From: Roseibium aggregatum | GTDB lineage: Bacteria > Pseudomonadota > Alphaproteobacteria > Rhizobiales > Stappiaceae | NCBI RefSeq assembly: GCF_017309185.1 | Contig: NZ_JAEKJZ010000004.1 | Coordinates: 62,001 to 126,000, forward strand | Reading direction: 5' to 3' | DNA: 64,000 nt | In this document: positions 16,720-25,337 of the stretch, piece after piece | Position numbering within the stretch: position 1 is the first letter of the stretch | Layout of the letters: the number at the start of each line of letters is the position of its first letter | Program-made: the position numbers and the translations under genes | The notes under the pieces: generated by a model | What the model saw: only the letters and a program-made list of their open reading frames with translations | What the model was told of the DNA's origin: nothing | Databases searched by the model: none

Positions 16720-18507
16720 TCAGCGGCCGATTGCGTAGGCCTGCATCAGGCGCGGAGTCGCGCCGGCCTTGAGCGTCCCGTCCTCCTCCCTTTTCGCGGC
16801 CGTCAGGCGGCCGATGGTCCAGTTGCCGGAGACCTCGACGGAATGGCCACGCGCCTTGAGCGCAGCAATGGTCTCATCGCTGAAGTTTCCTTCCGCCATC
16901 AGGTGACCCGGCTGGCGCTGTCGCGGATGGAAGGACGTCGGGAAATGAGTGGTGTGGAACAGCGGCTGGTCGATCGCCTCCTGCAGGTTCAGACCGTGAT
17001 GGGCCAGGCGCAGGAAGAGTGACAGCTGCCACTGGTCCTGCTGGTCGCCGCCGGGCGTGCCGAAGGCGAGCGTCGGCCGGTCTTCGAAAAACGCGAGGCT
17101 GGGTGTCAGCGTCGTCCTCGGGCGCTTGCCCGGTGCGAGGCTGGTGGGAAGGCCTTCCTCCAGCCAGAACATCTGGGCCCGCGAGTTCAGGCAGAAGCCG
17201 AGCGAGGGAATGATCGGCGAGGACTGCAGCCAGCCGCCGGACGGGGTGGCGGAGACCATGTTGCCCCAGCGGTCGATGATGTCGATGTGGACGGTGTCGC
17301 CGCGCTTTTCGGAAAGATGCGCCATGGTTGGCTCGTAGAGGCCGGCGCTCGAGATGCCCGCCTTCTCGATCACCGCCATATTGCGTGCGACCTGATCCTC
17401 GTAGCCGGAAAGAACACCGGGGCGCAGATCGAAGGACGCCCGGTCGACGATCAGCTTGCGCCGCTCGGCGTTGTAGGCCTCCGACAGAAGCTCCTGCATC
17501 GGCACGTCGCAGAAGGCCGGGTCGCCGTAATAGACCTCGCGGTCCGCATAGGCGAGCTTCATGGCCTCGGTGACGTGGTGAACGAAATCCGGACCGGCGG
17601 GATCCATTGCACCGATGTCGAAACCGCGCAGGAGAGCGAGCGACTGAAGCAGCACCGGGCCCTGGCCCCAGGGGCCGGTCTTGGCGACGGTCCAGTCGTG
17701 GTACTCGTCGGTGAGCGGGTCTTCGTAGGTCGCGCTCCAGCTGGCCAGGTCGTCCGGCGTCAGCACCGCCTTGTGCTTTGCGCCCGAGCCGTCCATGACC
17801 TCAGCCGTCTTCAGGAAGTCGCCGATCGCCTCGGCAATGAAGCCACGGTAGAAGCAGTCGCGGGCGGCGTCGATCTGCGCCTCCCGGCCACTGGCACCTT
17901 CGGCCTCCTTCAGAAGCCGCTTCCAGGTTTCGGCGAGCACCGGGTTGCGGAACATCTCCCGGGCCTCTGGCGCGTTGCCACCGGGAAGCCAGGTCTCGAA
18001 GGATGTCGGCCATTCCGTTTCGAAGAAATCCTTCAGCCCGGCAATGGTCGAGGCGGCGGCCGGCAGCATCGGCTGGCCGTTTTCGGCGTAATAGATCGAG
18101 GGTTCCAGCACGTCGCGCAGGCTCAGCGTGCCGCGGTCGCGCAGCATCAGCATCCAGCCGTCGAAAGCGCCGGGAATGACCGTGGCGAGGAGACCGTTGC
18201 CCGGAATGAGATTGATGCCTTCCGCCTTGTAGTGGGCGATGGTCGCTCCTGCCGGTGCCGGCCCCTGGCCGCAGAGCACCCTGGTTTCGCTCCGTTGCGC
18301 GTCGTGGAAGATCACCGGCAGGTCGCCCGCCGGACCGTTCAGATGCGGCTCCAGCACTTGCAGCACGAGACCGGTCGCGACGGCGGCGTCAAAGGCATTG
18401 CCGCCCTTTTCCAGCATGCTCATGCCGACGGCGCTTGCGATCCAGTGGGTCGAGGCGACGACGCCGAAGGATCCGGTAATCTCGGGGCGGGTGGTAAAGG
18501 TAGTCAT
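16720..18507 (-). CDS. ggt: Gamma-glutamyltransferase family protein (leaderless)
   Basis: The 595-aa protein is an Ntn-hydrolase of the gamma-glutamyltransferase family, which cleaves glutathione or other gamma-glutamyl compounds. Family blocks include GGNAFDAAVATGLVL near the start, GPAGDLPVIF, and the autocleavage site KRGDTVHIDIID with the catalytic threonine at residue 405, followed by an ATPSGGWLQSS oxyanion segment. No signal peptide is visible, unlike periplasmic E. coli Ggt, so cleavage should occur in the cytoplasm after uptake. I choose the ATG at 18507; the longest frame would overlap the upstream permease gene by 29 bp. It is the last gene of a regulator-importer operon, as expected for glutathione or gamma-glutamyl peptide use. 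Hydrolase versus transferase activity is not resolved. Confidence 0.88.
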   Translation of the reverse strand: MTTFTTRPEITGSFGVVASTHWIASAVGMSMLEKGGNAFDAAVATGLVLQVLEPHLNGPAGDLPVIFHDAQRSETRVLCGQGPAPAGATIAHYKAEGINLIPGNGLLATVIPGAFDGWMLMLRDRGTLSLRDVLEPSIYYAENGQPMLPAAASTIAGLKDFFETEWPTSFETWLPGGNAPEAREMFRNPVLAETWKRLLKEAEGASGREAQIDAARDCFYRGFIAEAIGDFLKTAEVMDGSGAKHKAVLTPDDLASWSATYEDPLTDEYHDWTVAKTGPWGQGPVLLQSLALLRGFDIGAMDPAGPDFVHHVTEAMKLAYADREVYYGDPAFCDVPMQELLSEAYNAERRKLIVDRASFDLRPGVLSGYEDQVARNMAVIEKAGISSAGLYEPTMAHLSEKRGDTVHIDIIDRWGNMVSATPSGGWLQSSPIIPSLGFCLNSRAQMFWLEEGLPTSLAPGKRPRTTLTPSLAFFEDRPTLAFGTPGGDQQDQWQLSLFLRLAHHGLNLQEAIDQPLFHTTHFPTSFHPRQRQPGHLMAEGNFSDETIAALKARGHSVEVSGNWTIGRLTAAKREEDGTLKAGATPRLMQAYAIGR

Positions 18508-18538
18508 CAAGGATACTCTTCGAGGTTCAAAAAACGTG

Positions 18539-19420
18539 TCAGGATTCGCGCGGGTCGAGCGCGTCACGCAACCCGTCGCCGAGAAGGTTGAAGCCGAGGA
18601 CGACGAGGAAGATGGCTGCGCCCGGCCACCAGGCCATCCAGGGGGCCTGGGTCATGAAGTTCTTGGCGACATTCAACATCGAGCCCCAGCTGGGGGCCGG
18701 AGGCTGCTGGCCGAGCCCGAGGAAGGAAAGACTGGCTTCGGCGATGATCGCGGTCGCGACCGTCAGCGTCGCCTGGACGAGGACGGGGGCGAAGACGTTC
18801 GGCAGGATGTAGCGGGCCATGATGGCGAAATGAGTCAGGCCGACGGCGCGCGCGCCTTCGACATAGTCTTCCGTCTTGACCGCCAGCACCTGGCCGCGGG
18901 TCAGGCGGACGAAGATCGGCATGGCCGAAAGACCGATGGCGATCATTGCGTTGGTCAGGCTCGGTCCGAGAAAGGCGGCGAGTGCGATTGCCAGAATGAG
19001 AAAGGGCGTTGCCAACAGGGCATCCGTCACGCGCGAGATGGTCTGGTCGATCCAGCCGCCGAAATAGCCGGAGATCAGGCCGAACGGGACGCCGACGCAA
19101 ACGGCGATCAGAACCGAAACGACACCGGCGAGCAGGGAAGCCTGGGCGCCCCAGATCATGCGGGACAAGATATCCCGGCCGATTTCGTCGGTGCCGAGCC
19201 AGTGGGCGGCGGAGGGAGCCTTGCGGACGGCGGTCCAGCTCGTCGCGGCCGGATCGGCGATCGGCAGGATCGGTGCCGCGGCGGCAATTCCAATGAAGAA
19301 GATCACGATGACGAAACCGAAGAGTGCGCTCCTGTTGGTCTTCAGCTTCTTCCACGCCCGGTTCTCCGGCCGAACGGCTTCTTCTTCGACAGTTTCAGAG
19401 GTAGCAATCGAGGCGCTCAT
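18539..19420 (-). CDS. Dipeptide/glutathione-type ABC permease (DppC/GsiD-like)
   Basis: The 293-aa membrane protein is a binding-protein-dependent permease of the DppC branch. It has a cytoplasmic N-terminus, helix 1 at about 30-50, the WLGTDEIGRDILSRMIWGAQASL block, and an EAA-type coupling loop VEGARAVGLTHFAIMARYILPNVFAP near 185-210. It pairs with the upstream DppB-like subunit. The ATG at 19420 overlaps the upstream stop (ATGA), which sets the start. Downstream lies the gamma-glutamyltransferase gene, so glutathione or another gamma-glutamyl peptide is the likely cargo by analogy with E. coli GsiABCD, but the permease sequence itself does not show specificity. Confidence 0.91.
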   Translation of the reverse strand: MSASIATSETVEEEAVRPENRAWKKLKTNRSALFGFVIVIFFIGIAAAAPILPIADPAATSWTAVRKAPSAAHWLGTDEIGRDILSRMIWGAQASLLAGVVSVLIAVCVGVPFGLISGYFGGWIDQTISRVTDALLATPFLILAIALAAFLGPSLTNAMIAIGLSAMPIFVRLTRGQVLAVKTEDYVEGARAVGLTHFAIMARYILPNVFAPVLVQATLTVATAIIAEASLSFLGLGQQPPAPSWGSMLNVAKNFMTQAPWMAWWPGAAIFLVVLGFNLLGDGLRDALDPRES

Positions 19421-20364
19421 AGGCTGCTCCTCATGCGCGGATTGAGAAGGAAGTAAAGAACGTCGGCAATCAGGTTCATCAGGATGAAGCCGGCGGCGGT
19501 GCACATGACGATGCCCTGGACGACCGCGTAGTCGCGGGTGAAGACAGCGTCGACGATGAGTTTGCCGAAGCCCGGAATGGTGAAGATCTGTTCGGTCAGG
19601 ACCGCCCCGGCGAGCAATTCGCCGAACAGCAATGCGCTCAGGGTCACGATGGGCAGAAGCGCGTTGCGAAAGGCATGCTTGAGGATGACGGTCTTTTCCA
19701 AAAGCCCCTTCGCTCTCGCGGTGCGCACGTAATCGGCCTTCAGCACCCCGAGCATGGCGGAGCGTGTGTGACGCATCAGCGTCGCTGCCAGCGCCGTGCC
19801 AAGGACGAAGGCGGGCATGATCATCGTCTGAAACGATTTCAGCGGATCGACGAAGGGGCTTTCGTAGCCGGAGGCCGGCAGCCAGCCGAGATGCACGGAG
19901 ACCAGCATGATCAGCATGATTCCAAGCCAGAAATTCGGGATCGACAGGCCCGAGAGCGCGACGAAGTTGGCGACGTAATCGATCACCGTACCCTTCTTGA
20001 CCGCCGAGAGAATGCCGGCGGGAATGCCGATGGCGAACGCAATGATCATCGCCATGGCTGCGAGCTGAATGGTGACGGGAAGCTTGTCGGCGATCAGTTG
20101 CGTGACCGGCTGGCTGGTGCGCAGCGAAATGCCGAGGTCGCCCTGCAGCATGGCCTTCATCCAGTAGAAATACTGGTAGATGATCGGATCGTTGAGCCGG
20201 TATTTTTCCCGGATGAATTCGAGAACCTGGGGATCGCGTTCCTCGCCCGCGAGCACAAGCGCCGGGTCGCCGGGCAGCAGTTTCTGCAGCACGAACACGA
20301 AGACCGAGACGAGGAGAAGCGTCGGAATGGCGATGACAAGCCGGCGCGCGATATAGGACAGCAT
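19417..20364 (-). CDS. Dipeptide/glutathione-type ABC permease (DppB/GsiC-like)
   Basis: The 315-aa protein has the DppB layout: an N-terminal helix (RRLVIAIPTLLLVSVFVFVLQKLLPGDPALVLAG), a periplasmic loop, then five more helices, with the coupling motif DYVRTARAKGLLEKTVILKHAFRNALLPIVT near 220-250. The DPA/GD segment after helix 1 is typical of this branch. It forms the channel with the DppC-like protein encoded next. It follows the binding-protein gene after a 56-bp gap holding a strong hairpin, which may lower expression of the permeases relative to the binding protein. Confidence 0.91.
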   Translation of the reverse strand: MLSYIARRLVIAIPTLLLVSVFVFVLQKLLPGDPALVLAGEERDPQVLEFIREKYRLNDPIIYQYFYWMKAMLQGDLGISLRTSQPVTQLIADKLPVTIQLAAMAMIIAFAIGIPAGILSAVKKGTVIDYVANFVALSGLSIPNFWLGIMLIMLVSVHLGWLPASGYESPFVDPLKSFQTMIMPAFVLGTALAATLMRHTRSAMLGVLKADYVRTARAKGLLEKTVILKHAFRNALLPIVTLSALLFGELLAGAVLTEQIFTIPGFGKLIVDAVFTRDYAVVQGIVMCTAAGFILMNLIADVLYFLLNPRMRSSL

Positions 20365-20383
20365 TCAGGCGTTACCCGGTTCG

Positions 20384-20411
20384 TGCGGGACCCGGCTGAC
20401 CGGGTCCCGCA
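20384..20411 (-). terminator. Intercistronic hairpin after the binding-protein gene
   Basis: A perfect 12-bp stem (TGCGGGACCCGG / CCGGGTCCCGCA) with a 4-base loop lies 10 bp after the stop of the substrate-binding-protein gene and before the permease genes on the minus strand. No T-tract follows, so full termination is unlikely. Such hairpins commonly stabilise binding-protein mRNA or attenuate read-through into permease genes. That role is inferred. Confidence 0.6.
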
Positions 20412-20420
20412 TTGGCTGGT

Positions 20421-21926
20421 TTATTTGAACTTGACGTTCTCGAGGCGGATCATGCCGTCCGGATAGGGGGTGAAGCCGTCCAGCTTGCCGGAAAGCGCCC
20501 AGATCCAGGTCGGGTGGTAGAGATAGACGATCGGCAGCTCGTTGATCAGGATATCCCGGGCCGCGTCGTATTTTTCCTTGCGGGTCGCCGTATCGTTGCT
20601 CTGCCGGGCTTCATCGAGAAGCTTGTCGACTTCCGGGATACACACCTTGCTGTCGTTGATGCCGCCCTTGCAGGTCATGAACTGGTGGATGTTGCCGTCC
20701 GGATCGACGCGTCCGGACCAGCCGACCTGGCTTGCCGTGTAGTTGCCCGCGGACTGATCAGCCAGGAGGCTGGCGAATTCCATCGACTTCAGCTTGACAT
20801 TGAAGCCGGCCTCGGCGGCCATGGCCTGCACGACCTGCATCATCTGGGTCTGGACCGGGTTGTTCGCCACCTGAACCTCGACGTCCAGGCTGTCGTAGCC
20901 GGCTTCCTTCAGAAGTTCCTTGGCCTTGGCGACATCGCGGGCCGGAACCGGGTAGTCCTTGTCGTACCAGGGGCTGGTCGGCGGGAAGGGCTGGTTGCCG
21001 GGCGCGAAGGCGCCTTCGAAAACCACCTGGTTGATCGCGTCGCGGTCGAGCGACAGGCTGAAGGCCTGACGGATCTTGGGATCGTTACCGAAAGGGTTGT
21101 CGCCGCGCTCTCCGTTGTTGAGGTTCACGGTGATGCCCTGGTAGCCGAGGCTGACGGCTTCGGCATAACCGAGGCTGCCGTCGCCCTTCACGGAGGCGAC
21201 GTCGGTGGCCGCCAGCCGCTCGAGCATGTCGATGTCGCCCGACCTGAGGTTGGCGAGGCGTACGGTCGTGTCCGGGATCGGCAGGAAGGTGACCGTGTCG
21301 AAGTTGATCGCATCCGCGTTCCAGTAATCGGCGAATTTCTCAAGCACGATACGGTCCTGCTGGACGCGTTCGACGAACTTGAAGGGGCCGGAGCAGACCG
21401 GCTTGGCGCCGAATTCGGCGCCGGCCGCTTCCGCTGCCGTCGGCGAGATCATCATGCCGGACCGGTCGGCGAATTGTGCGAGCAGGGTCGCGTCCGGCGC
21501 GCCGAGCGTGATCTTGACCTGAAGCGGGCCGGAGACCTCGACGGTCTCGATCGACTTCACTTCACTCTTGCGCCGGCTTTCGGGAAGGGTTTGCGAGCGT
21601 TCGATGTTGGCCTTGACGGCCTCGGCGTCGAAGGGGGTTCCATCATGGAAGGTCACCCCCTCGCGCAGGTCCATGGTCAGGACCTTGCCGTCGTCGGACC
21701 AGGACCATCCGGTGGCGAGCTGCGGAATGATCTCGAGGTCTGGGGTGATGTCGACCAGCTTGTCGCACAGCGAGGTGTAGACGATACGTCCGACAAAGGT
21801 CCGGGACTGATCCGGATCGAGCACATCGGCATCGTCCTGCAGGCCGATGCGCAAGTCGGCGGCCTGGGCCGCGGTGGCTAGTGTCGTGGCGCTGAGTAGT
21901 AGCGCCGCCAGTAGTTTGTTACGCAT
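20421..21926 (-). CDS. Family 5 extracellular solute-binding protein (peptide/glutathione)
   Basis: The 501-aa protein is a DppA/GsiB-like (SBP_bac_5) lipid-free periplasmic binding protein. It has a cleavable signal peptide (about 1-22, AAQAAD). The first lobe shows LREGVTFHDGTPFDAEAVKANIERS, the classic family segment, and the second carries VRQAFSLSLDR-like helices (KIRQAFSLSLDRDAINQVVFEG). Length is standard for the family. It captures the peptide for the permeases encoded downstream; the two ATPase genes are upstream. Placement in the operon with gamma-glutamyltransferase suggests glutathione or gamma-glutamyl peptide binding, though nickel, opine or dipeptide ligands are also known for this family. 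Confidence 0.9.
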   Translation of the reverse strand: MRNKLLAALLLSATTLATAAQAADLRIGLQDDADVLDPDQSRTFVGRIVYTSLCDKLVDITPDLEIIPQLATGWSWSDDGKVLTMDLREGVTFHDGTPFDAEAVKANIERSQTLPESRRKSEVKSIETVEVSGPLQVKITLGAPDATLLAQFADRSGMMISPTAAEAAGAEFGAKPVCSGPFKFVERVQQDRIVLEKFADYWNADAINFDTVTFLPIPDTTVRLANLRSGDIDMLERLAATDVASVKGDGSLGYAEAVSLGYQGITVNLNNGERGDNPFGNDPKIRQAFSLSLDRDAINQVVFEGAFAPGNQPFPPTSPWYDKDYPVPARDVAKAKELLKEAGYDSLDVEVQVANNPVQTQMMQVVQAMAAEAGFNVKLKSMEFASLLADQSAGNYTASQVGWSGRVDPDGNIHQFMTCKGGINDSKVCIPEVDKLLDEARQSNDTATRKEKYDAARDILINELPIVYLYHPTWIWALSGKLDGFTPYPDGMIRLENVKFK

Positions 21927-21953
21927 TGTTATACTCCTCTCGGAAGGGTCTCT

Positions 21954-23054
21954 TCAGATGTTTCCGGCCGTCGTCGGCTCTTGTTGTTGACTTCTCTCTC
22001 GGAACAGCGCGAAGCGCTTCGCAGCGGTGTCGCTGCGCGGCGGTTCTCGCACGGCGCTTTCGGCGGTGTCCGCAATCTCTTTCCAGTGGTGGCAGGCGAC
22101 GGTCCGGTCGCCGCCCGCCTGTCCCAGAACCGGTTTCTCACTGACACAGAGATCCGTGGCGTGGGGGCAGCGCGGATGAAACCGGCACCCCGAGGGCGGA
22201 TCGAGCGGCGAGGGAACATCGCCGGTCAAGGTGGCGTTCATCGACCGGCCGTGCGGCGAAGCGATCGGGATTGCCCGCATCAAGGCCCGGGTGTAGGGAT
22301 GGAGGGGCCTGTCAAAGAGGTCGTCGTTGCCGGCGAGTTCGACCACCTCGCCGAGGTACATGACGGCGATACGATCGCTCATGTGCCGGATGACGGCCAG
22401 ATCGTGGGCAATCAGGATCAGCGTCAGATCGAATTCGGCTTTCAGGTCTTCCAGAAGGTTGATGACCTGTGCCTGGACGGACACGTCGAGTGCGGAGACG
22501 GGCTCGTCGCCGACGATCACCTTCGGACCGCTGGCAAGCGCCCGGGCAATGCCGATACGCTGGCGCTGACCACCGGAAAATTCATGCGGATAGCGGTTGG
22601 CGAAGGCCGCGCGCAGACCGACCTTGCCCAGCAGTTCGGCGACCTTCCGGCGACGCTCGGCCCGGGTGAGGCGCGTATGCACCTTCATCGGTTCCTCGAT
22701 CAGGGCGCCGACCGTCATGCGCGGATTGAGCGAGGAAAACGGGTCCTGGAAAACGAACTGGAGATCCTTGCGAAGGCGGCGCATGTCGGTTTCCGACAGC
22801 GTCGAGATGTCGTTGCCTTCATAGAGCACCGCGCCGTCGCTGGGGTGCAGCAGGCGAACGAGGAGGCGTGCGAGGGTCGATTTTCCGCAGCCGCTTTCGC
22901 CTACGATGGAAAAGGTTTCCCCGCGCCGGATCTCGAGCGAAACCTCATTCACCGCGCTCACGAAGGACGCGGTGCCGAAAAGCGTTTTCTTGCCGGGAAA
23001 ACGCTTGGTGACCGCACGGGTCTCAATGATCTTTTTCGCCGTGGGCAGGCTCAT
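21954..23054 (-). CDS. Oligopeptide-type ABC transporter ATP-binding protein (DppF/OppF-like)
   Basis: The 366-aa ATPase has Walker [11 protein letters not shown]-loop FVFQDPFSSLNPRMTVG, signature [16 protein letters not shown], Walker B-related VIVGDEPVSALDVS and H-loop IAHDLAVIRHMSD. The C-terminal oligopeptide-importer extension (PPSGCRFHPRCPHATDLC) carries the cysteines that in relatives hold an iron-sulfur cluster. It makes a heterodimeric motor with the DppD-like protein encoded just upstream, overlapping it by ATGA. The first 50 residues after the extension are poorly conserved and Arg/Ser rich. It belongs to the putative glutathione or gamma-glutamyl peptide operon. Confidence 0.92.
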   Translation of the reverse strand: MSLPTAKKIIETRAVTKRFPGKKTLFGTASFVSAVNEVSLEIRRGETFSIVGESGCGKSTLARLLVRLLHPSDGAVLYEGNDISTLSETDMRRLRKDLQFVFQDPFSSLNPRMTVGALIEEPMKVHTRLTRAERRRKVAELLGKVGLRAAFANRYPHEFSGGQRQRIGIARALASGPKVIVGDEPVSALDVSVQAQVINLLEDLKAEFDLTLILIAHDLAVIRHMSDRIAVMYLGEVVELAGNDDLFDRPLHPYTRALMRAIPIASPHGRSMNATLTGDVPSPLDPPSGCRFHPRCPHATDLCVSEKPVLGQAGGDRTVACHHWKEIADTAESAVREPPRSDTAAKRFALFRERSQQQEPTTAGNI

Positions 23055-24064
23055 GTCGCCGCCTCCGCGAACGAGATCTCAAGAGGGGCATAGTGGCAGG
23101 CCGTCCGGTGTGACGGGCCAAGCTCGTCAAGGTCGGGGCAAGCGGTCATGCAGTTTCCCTGCATGAAGGGACAACGGGGCGCGAAGCGGCACCCGGCCGG
23201 CATGCGGTCGATCGTCGGCACCATGCCGCCGATTGTCGTCAGCCGTCCGCTCCTGGGGCCGACCGAAGGAATGGAGCTCATCAGGCCGATCGAGTAGGGG
23301 TGCTGCGGATCGTCGAAGACCGCGCCGACGGGACCGTCCTCGACCACCTTGCCCGCATACATGACACAGACCCGGTCGGCGATTTCCGCCACCACGCCGA
23401 GGTCATGGGTGATCATGATCAGCGCCGTGCCGGTTTCCTTCTGAAGCTCCGCGATCAGGTCGACGATCTGGGCCTGAATGGTCACATCCAGCGCGGTGGT
23501 CGGTTCGTCGGCGATCAGGAGCGCGGGGTCGTTGGCAAGCGCCATGGCGATCATGACGCGCTGGCGCATGCCGCCGGAAAGCTGGTGCGGATAATCGTTC
23601 AGACGCTTTGCCGCTGCCGGAATCCGGACCCGGTCCAGCATTTCCAGCGCCCGCTGCCTTGCCTGAGACCGTGACACCGGTTTATGGCGCAGGACGACCT
23701 CCGCGATCTGGTCGCCGATCCGGTAGGACGGATTGAGAGAGGTCATCGGCTCCTGGAAGATCATGGAGATCCTGTCGCCGCGAAGGTCCGCCAGGGGGCG
23801 TTGAGCCATCGTGAGAAGATCGCGACCGCCGAAGGTCGCCGTGCCGGACATCACCCTTGCGACGGAGCGCGGCAGCAGTCCCATCAGCGAAAGGGCGGTG
23901 ACCGACTTGCCGCAGCCGCTCTCGCCGACGATGCACAGGGTCTCGCCGGGACGAACCGCAAAGGAAACGCCGTCGACGATGTTCGCCGGCGTCCCCTTGA
24001 ACCGCAGGGCGAGGTCCCGGACGTCCAGCACCGGGCCGTCTGTTTCTGCTCCGTCAGTCGGCAT
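23051..24064 (-). CDS. Oligopeptide-type ABC transporter ATP-binding protein (DppD/OppD-like)
   Basis: The 337-aa ATPase has Walker [11 protein letters not shown]-loop [17 protein letters not shown], signature [16 protein letters not shown], Walker [16 protein letters not shown]-loop [13 protein letters not shown], and the cysteine-containing C-terminal extension ([24 protein letters not shown]) of peptide importers. It is the partner of the DppF-like ATPase whose gene follows with an ATGA overlap. Its start overlaps the end of the GntR-family gene by 11 bp, so regulator and transporter are co-translated. It powers uptake; the substrate is inferred from the linked gamma-glutamyltransferase. 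Confidence 0.92.
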   Translation of the reverse strand: MPTDGAETDGPVLDVRDLALRFKGTPANIVDGVSFAVRPGETLCIVGESGCGKSVTALSLMGLLPRSVARVMSGTATFGGRDLLTMAQRPLADLRGDRISMIFQEPMTSLNPSYRIGDQIAEVVLRHKPVSRSQARQRALEMLDRVRIPAAAKRLNDYPHQLSGGMRQRVMIAMALANDPALLIADEPTTALDVTIQAQIVDLIAELQKETGTALIMITHDLGVVAEIADRVCVMYAGKVVEDGPVGAVFDDPQHPYSIGLMSSIPSVGPRSGRLTTIGGMVPTIDRMPAGCRFAPRCPFMQGNCMTACPDLDELGPSHRTACHYAPLEISFAEAAT

Positions 24065-24770
24065 CCGCGGTCTCGGTTTCGCTGTGGTAGAGGAGCCGTT
24101 CCTGCAGCGCCAGCAAATGCGCGCGCATCGCCCGTTCGGCTTTCAACGGGTCACGGTTTTCGATGGCCCCTATGATATCGACATGCTGGGACCGGTAGAG
24201 CGTGATCGCATCCTTGGTCCGGACCGCCTCGCGCACATGCCGCCACGCGGCATCCTGCCGGACCCGGTCGACGACATCGAACAGTGCAAGGTAAAGCGTG
24301 TTCTTGGCGGCGCGTGCGATCGAGCGATGCAGGGCGCTGTCCCAAAGCTCTCGGCTGTCCATGTCTCCGGCCTTGGCGACGCGTGCCGCGAGATCGCGCA
24401 TGGAAGCGATGTCGCCCGGCGTCGCACGAAGGGCGGCCAGCCGGGCGAGGGAGGGTTCGATCTGCAGGCGAACTTCCATGACCTCCAGCATGTTGGAGTT
24501 CTCATGCAGGGTGAGGATCTGTTTTTCCGGCTGTGCGGGTTCGCTGCCGATGAAGGTGCCGGCGCCCTGACGGCGCCAGATCTTGCCCTCCGTCTCAAGC
24601 ACTTCAAGCGCGCGGCGGACCGCGCGGCGACCGACGCCGATTGTCTCGGAGAGCTCGCGTTCCGTCGGCAGTTGCTTGACGCCTTCCATGGAGAGCTGGT
24701 CGACGATGATCCGAAGCCGTTCCAGGGCCAGGCTCGAATTGCGTTGCGAGGGCTTGTCGGTGTCTTTCAT
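24054..24770 (-). CDS. GntR family (FadR/FCD subfamily) regulator
   Basis: The 238-aa protein has a winged helix-turn-helix at about residues 10-80 (LPTERELSETIGVGRRAVRRALEVLETEGKIWRRQGAGTFIG) and an all-helical FCD effector domain at about 95-225 with the usual scattered His and Arg residues. FCD regulators bind small carboxylates or amino-acid-like ligands. It heads the transporter and gamma-glutamyltransferase operon. A perfect 20-bp operator lies 13 bp upstream of the ATG at 24770 and a second similar site lies about 230 bp further up, so autoregulation is likely. I prefer ATG 24770 to the longer frame at 24833, since the extension would run through the operator. Confidence 0.9.
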   Translation of the reverse strand: MKDTDKPSQRNSSLALERLRIIVDQLSMEGVKQLPTERELSETIGVGRRAVRRALEVLETEGKIWRRQGAGTFIGSEPAQPEKQILTLHENSNMLEVMEVRLQIEPSLARLAALRATPGDIASMRDLAARVAKAGDMDSRELWDSALHRSIARAAKNTLYLALFDVVDRVRQDAAWRHVREAVRTKDAITLYRSQHVDIIGAIENRDPLKAERAMRAHLLALQERLLYHSETETADAD

Positions 24771-24782
24771 GGCCTGATAGGT

Positions 24783-24802
24783 GAACCAATTTGAATTGGT
24801 TC
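24783..24802. promoter_or_regulatory. GntR operator 1, perfect palindrome
   Basis: GAACCAATT-TG-AATTGGTTC is a perfect 9-bp inverted repeat with a 2-bp spacer, 13 bp upstream of the GntR-family start codon. FCD-type GntR proteins bind inverted repeats with TTGGT/ACCAA cores, so this is very likely its autoregulatory operator. It would sit in the 5' leader or at the promoter of the whole operon. Confidence 0.75.
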
Positions 24803-25015
24803 CTATCTTGTCGCCATGTTTTTGGATCCGCAAGACTGTTTTGTGCGTTTTTAGGGAGCGGCCGGAAGCCGCCCTCTATCGACCGGATTTGAAGCTGAAA
24901 GACCGGGAAATCTGGCCTTAGCTCCCTGAAATCCCGAAACTATTCGGGTTTCTTTCAAGCCTCTGCGCCACGGGAACGGCTTGTTTTGCTGCGCGTGGCT
25001 GAAATTTATGCAGGG

Positions 25016-25035
25016 GAACAAATTTTAATCGGTCC
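25016..25035. promoter_or_regulatory. GntR operator 2, imperfect copy
   Basis: GAACAAATT-TT-AATCGGTCC matches operator 1 at 15 of the 18 half-site positions with identical spacing. The two sites are 233 bp apart centre to centre, which would allow looping or control of a distant promoter. Independent conservation of both arms makes chance unlikely. Confidence 0.6.
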
Positions 25036-25337
25036 CTCTTTTTCAAGGTGTGCCCACGCTTGAGCGGGCGAAGGTGCCGGGCGCCGCGCCAGGACAACTC
25101 GACAACACGGGAGGTTCTGGCCGGGGTTCATGACGATTTTCAAAGTCTTTTGCCCGAGCCGACCGAAGTCCGACGGTTGCGGGATGAATGCGGAATTGGT
25201 TCAAACTTCCGCTGTTCGCGGGCAGGGACTCGGTCCGGTTTGAACACCGGTGCTCCCTCGTTCAAGAAACGGAAGTTCTTTGTCCTTGAAAGCTTTCACG
25301 GCAATCTGAGCGAAGATCAGGTCGTCTGCGCAACCGA

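Larger units (their letters stand above)
24771..25337. other. Intergenic region upstream of the gamma-glutamyl operon
   Basis: This 567-bp gap separates the GntR-led operon from hpaR. Both neighbours are on the minus strand, so it holds the operon's promoter and possibly the hpaR terminator. Two operator-like palindromes (24783-24802 and 25016-25035) are listed separately. Open frames on both strands here have poor composition and are not credible genes. I saw no strong terminator hairpin and could not fix a -35/-10 pair. Confidence 0.5.
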
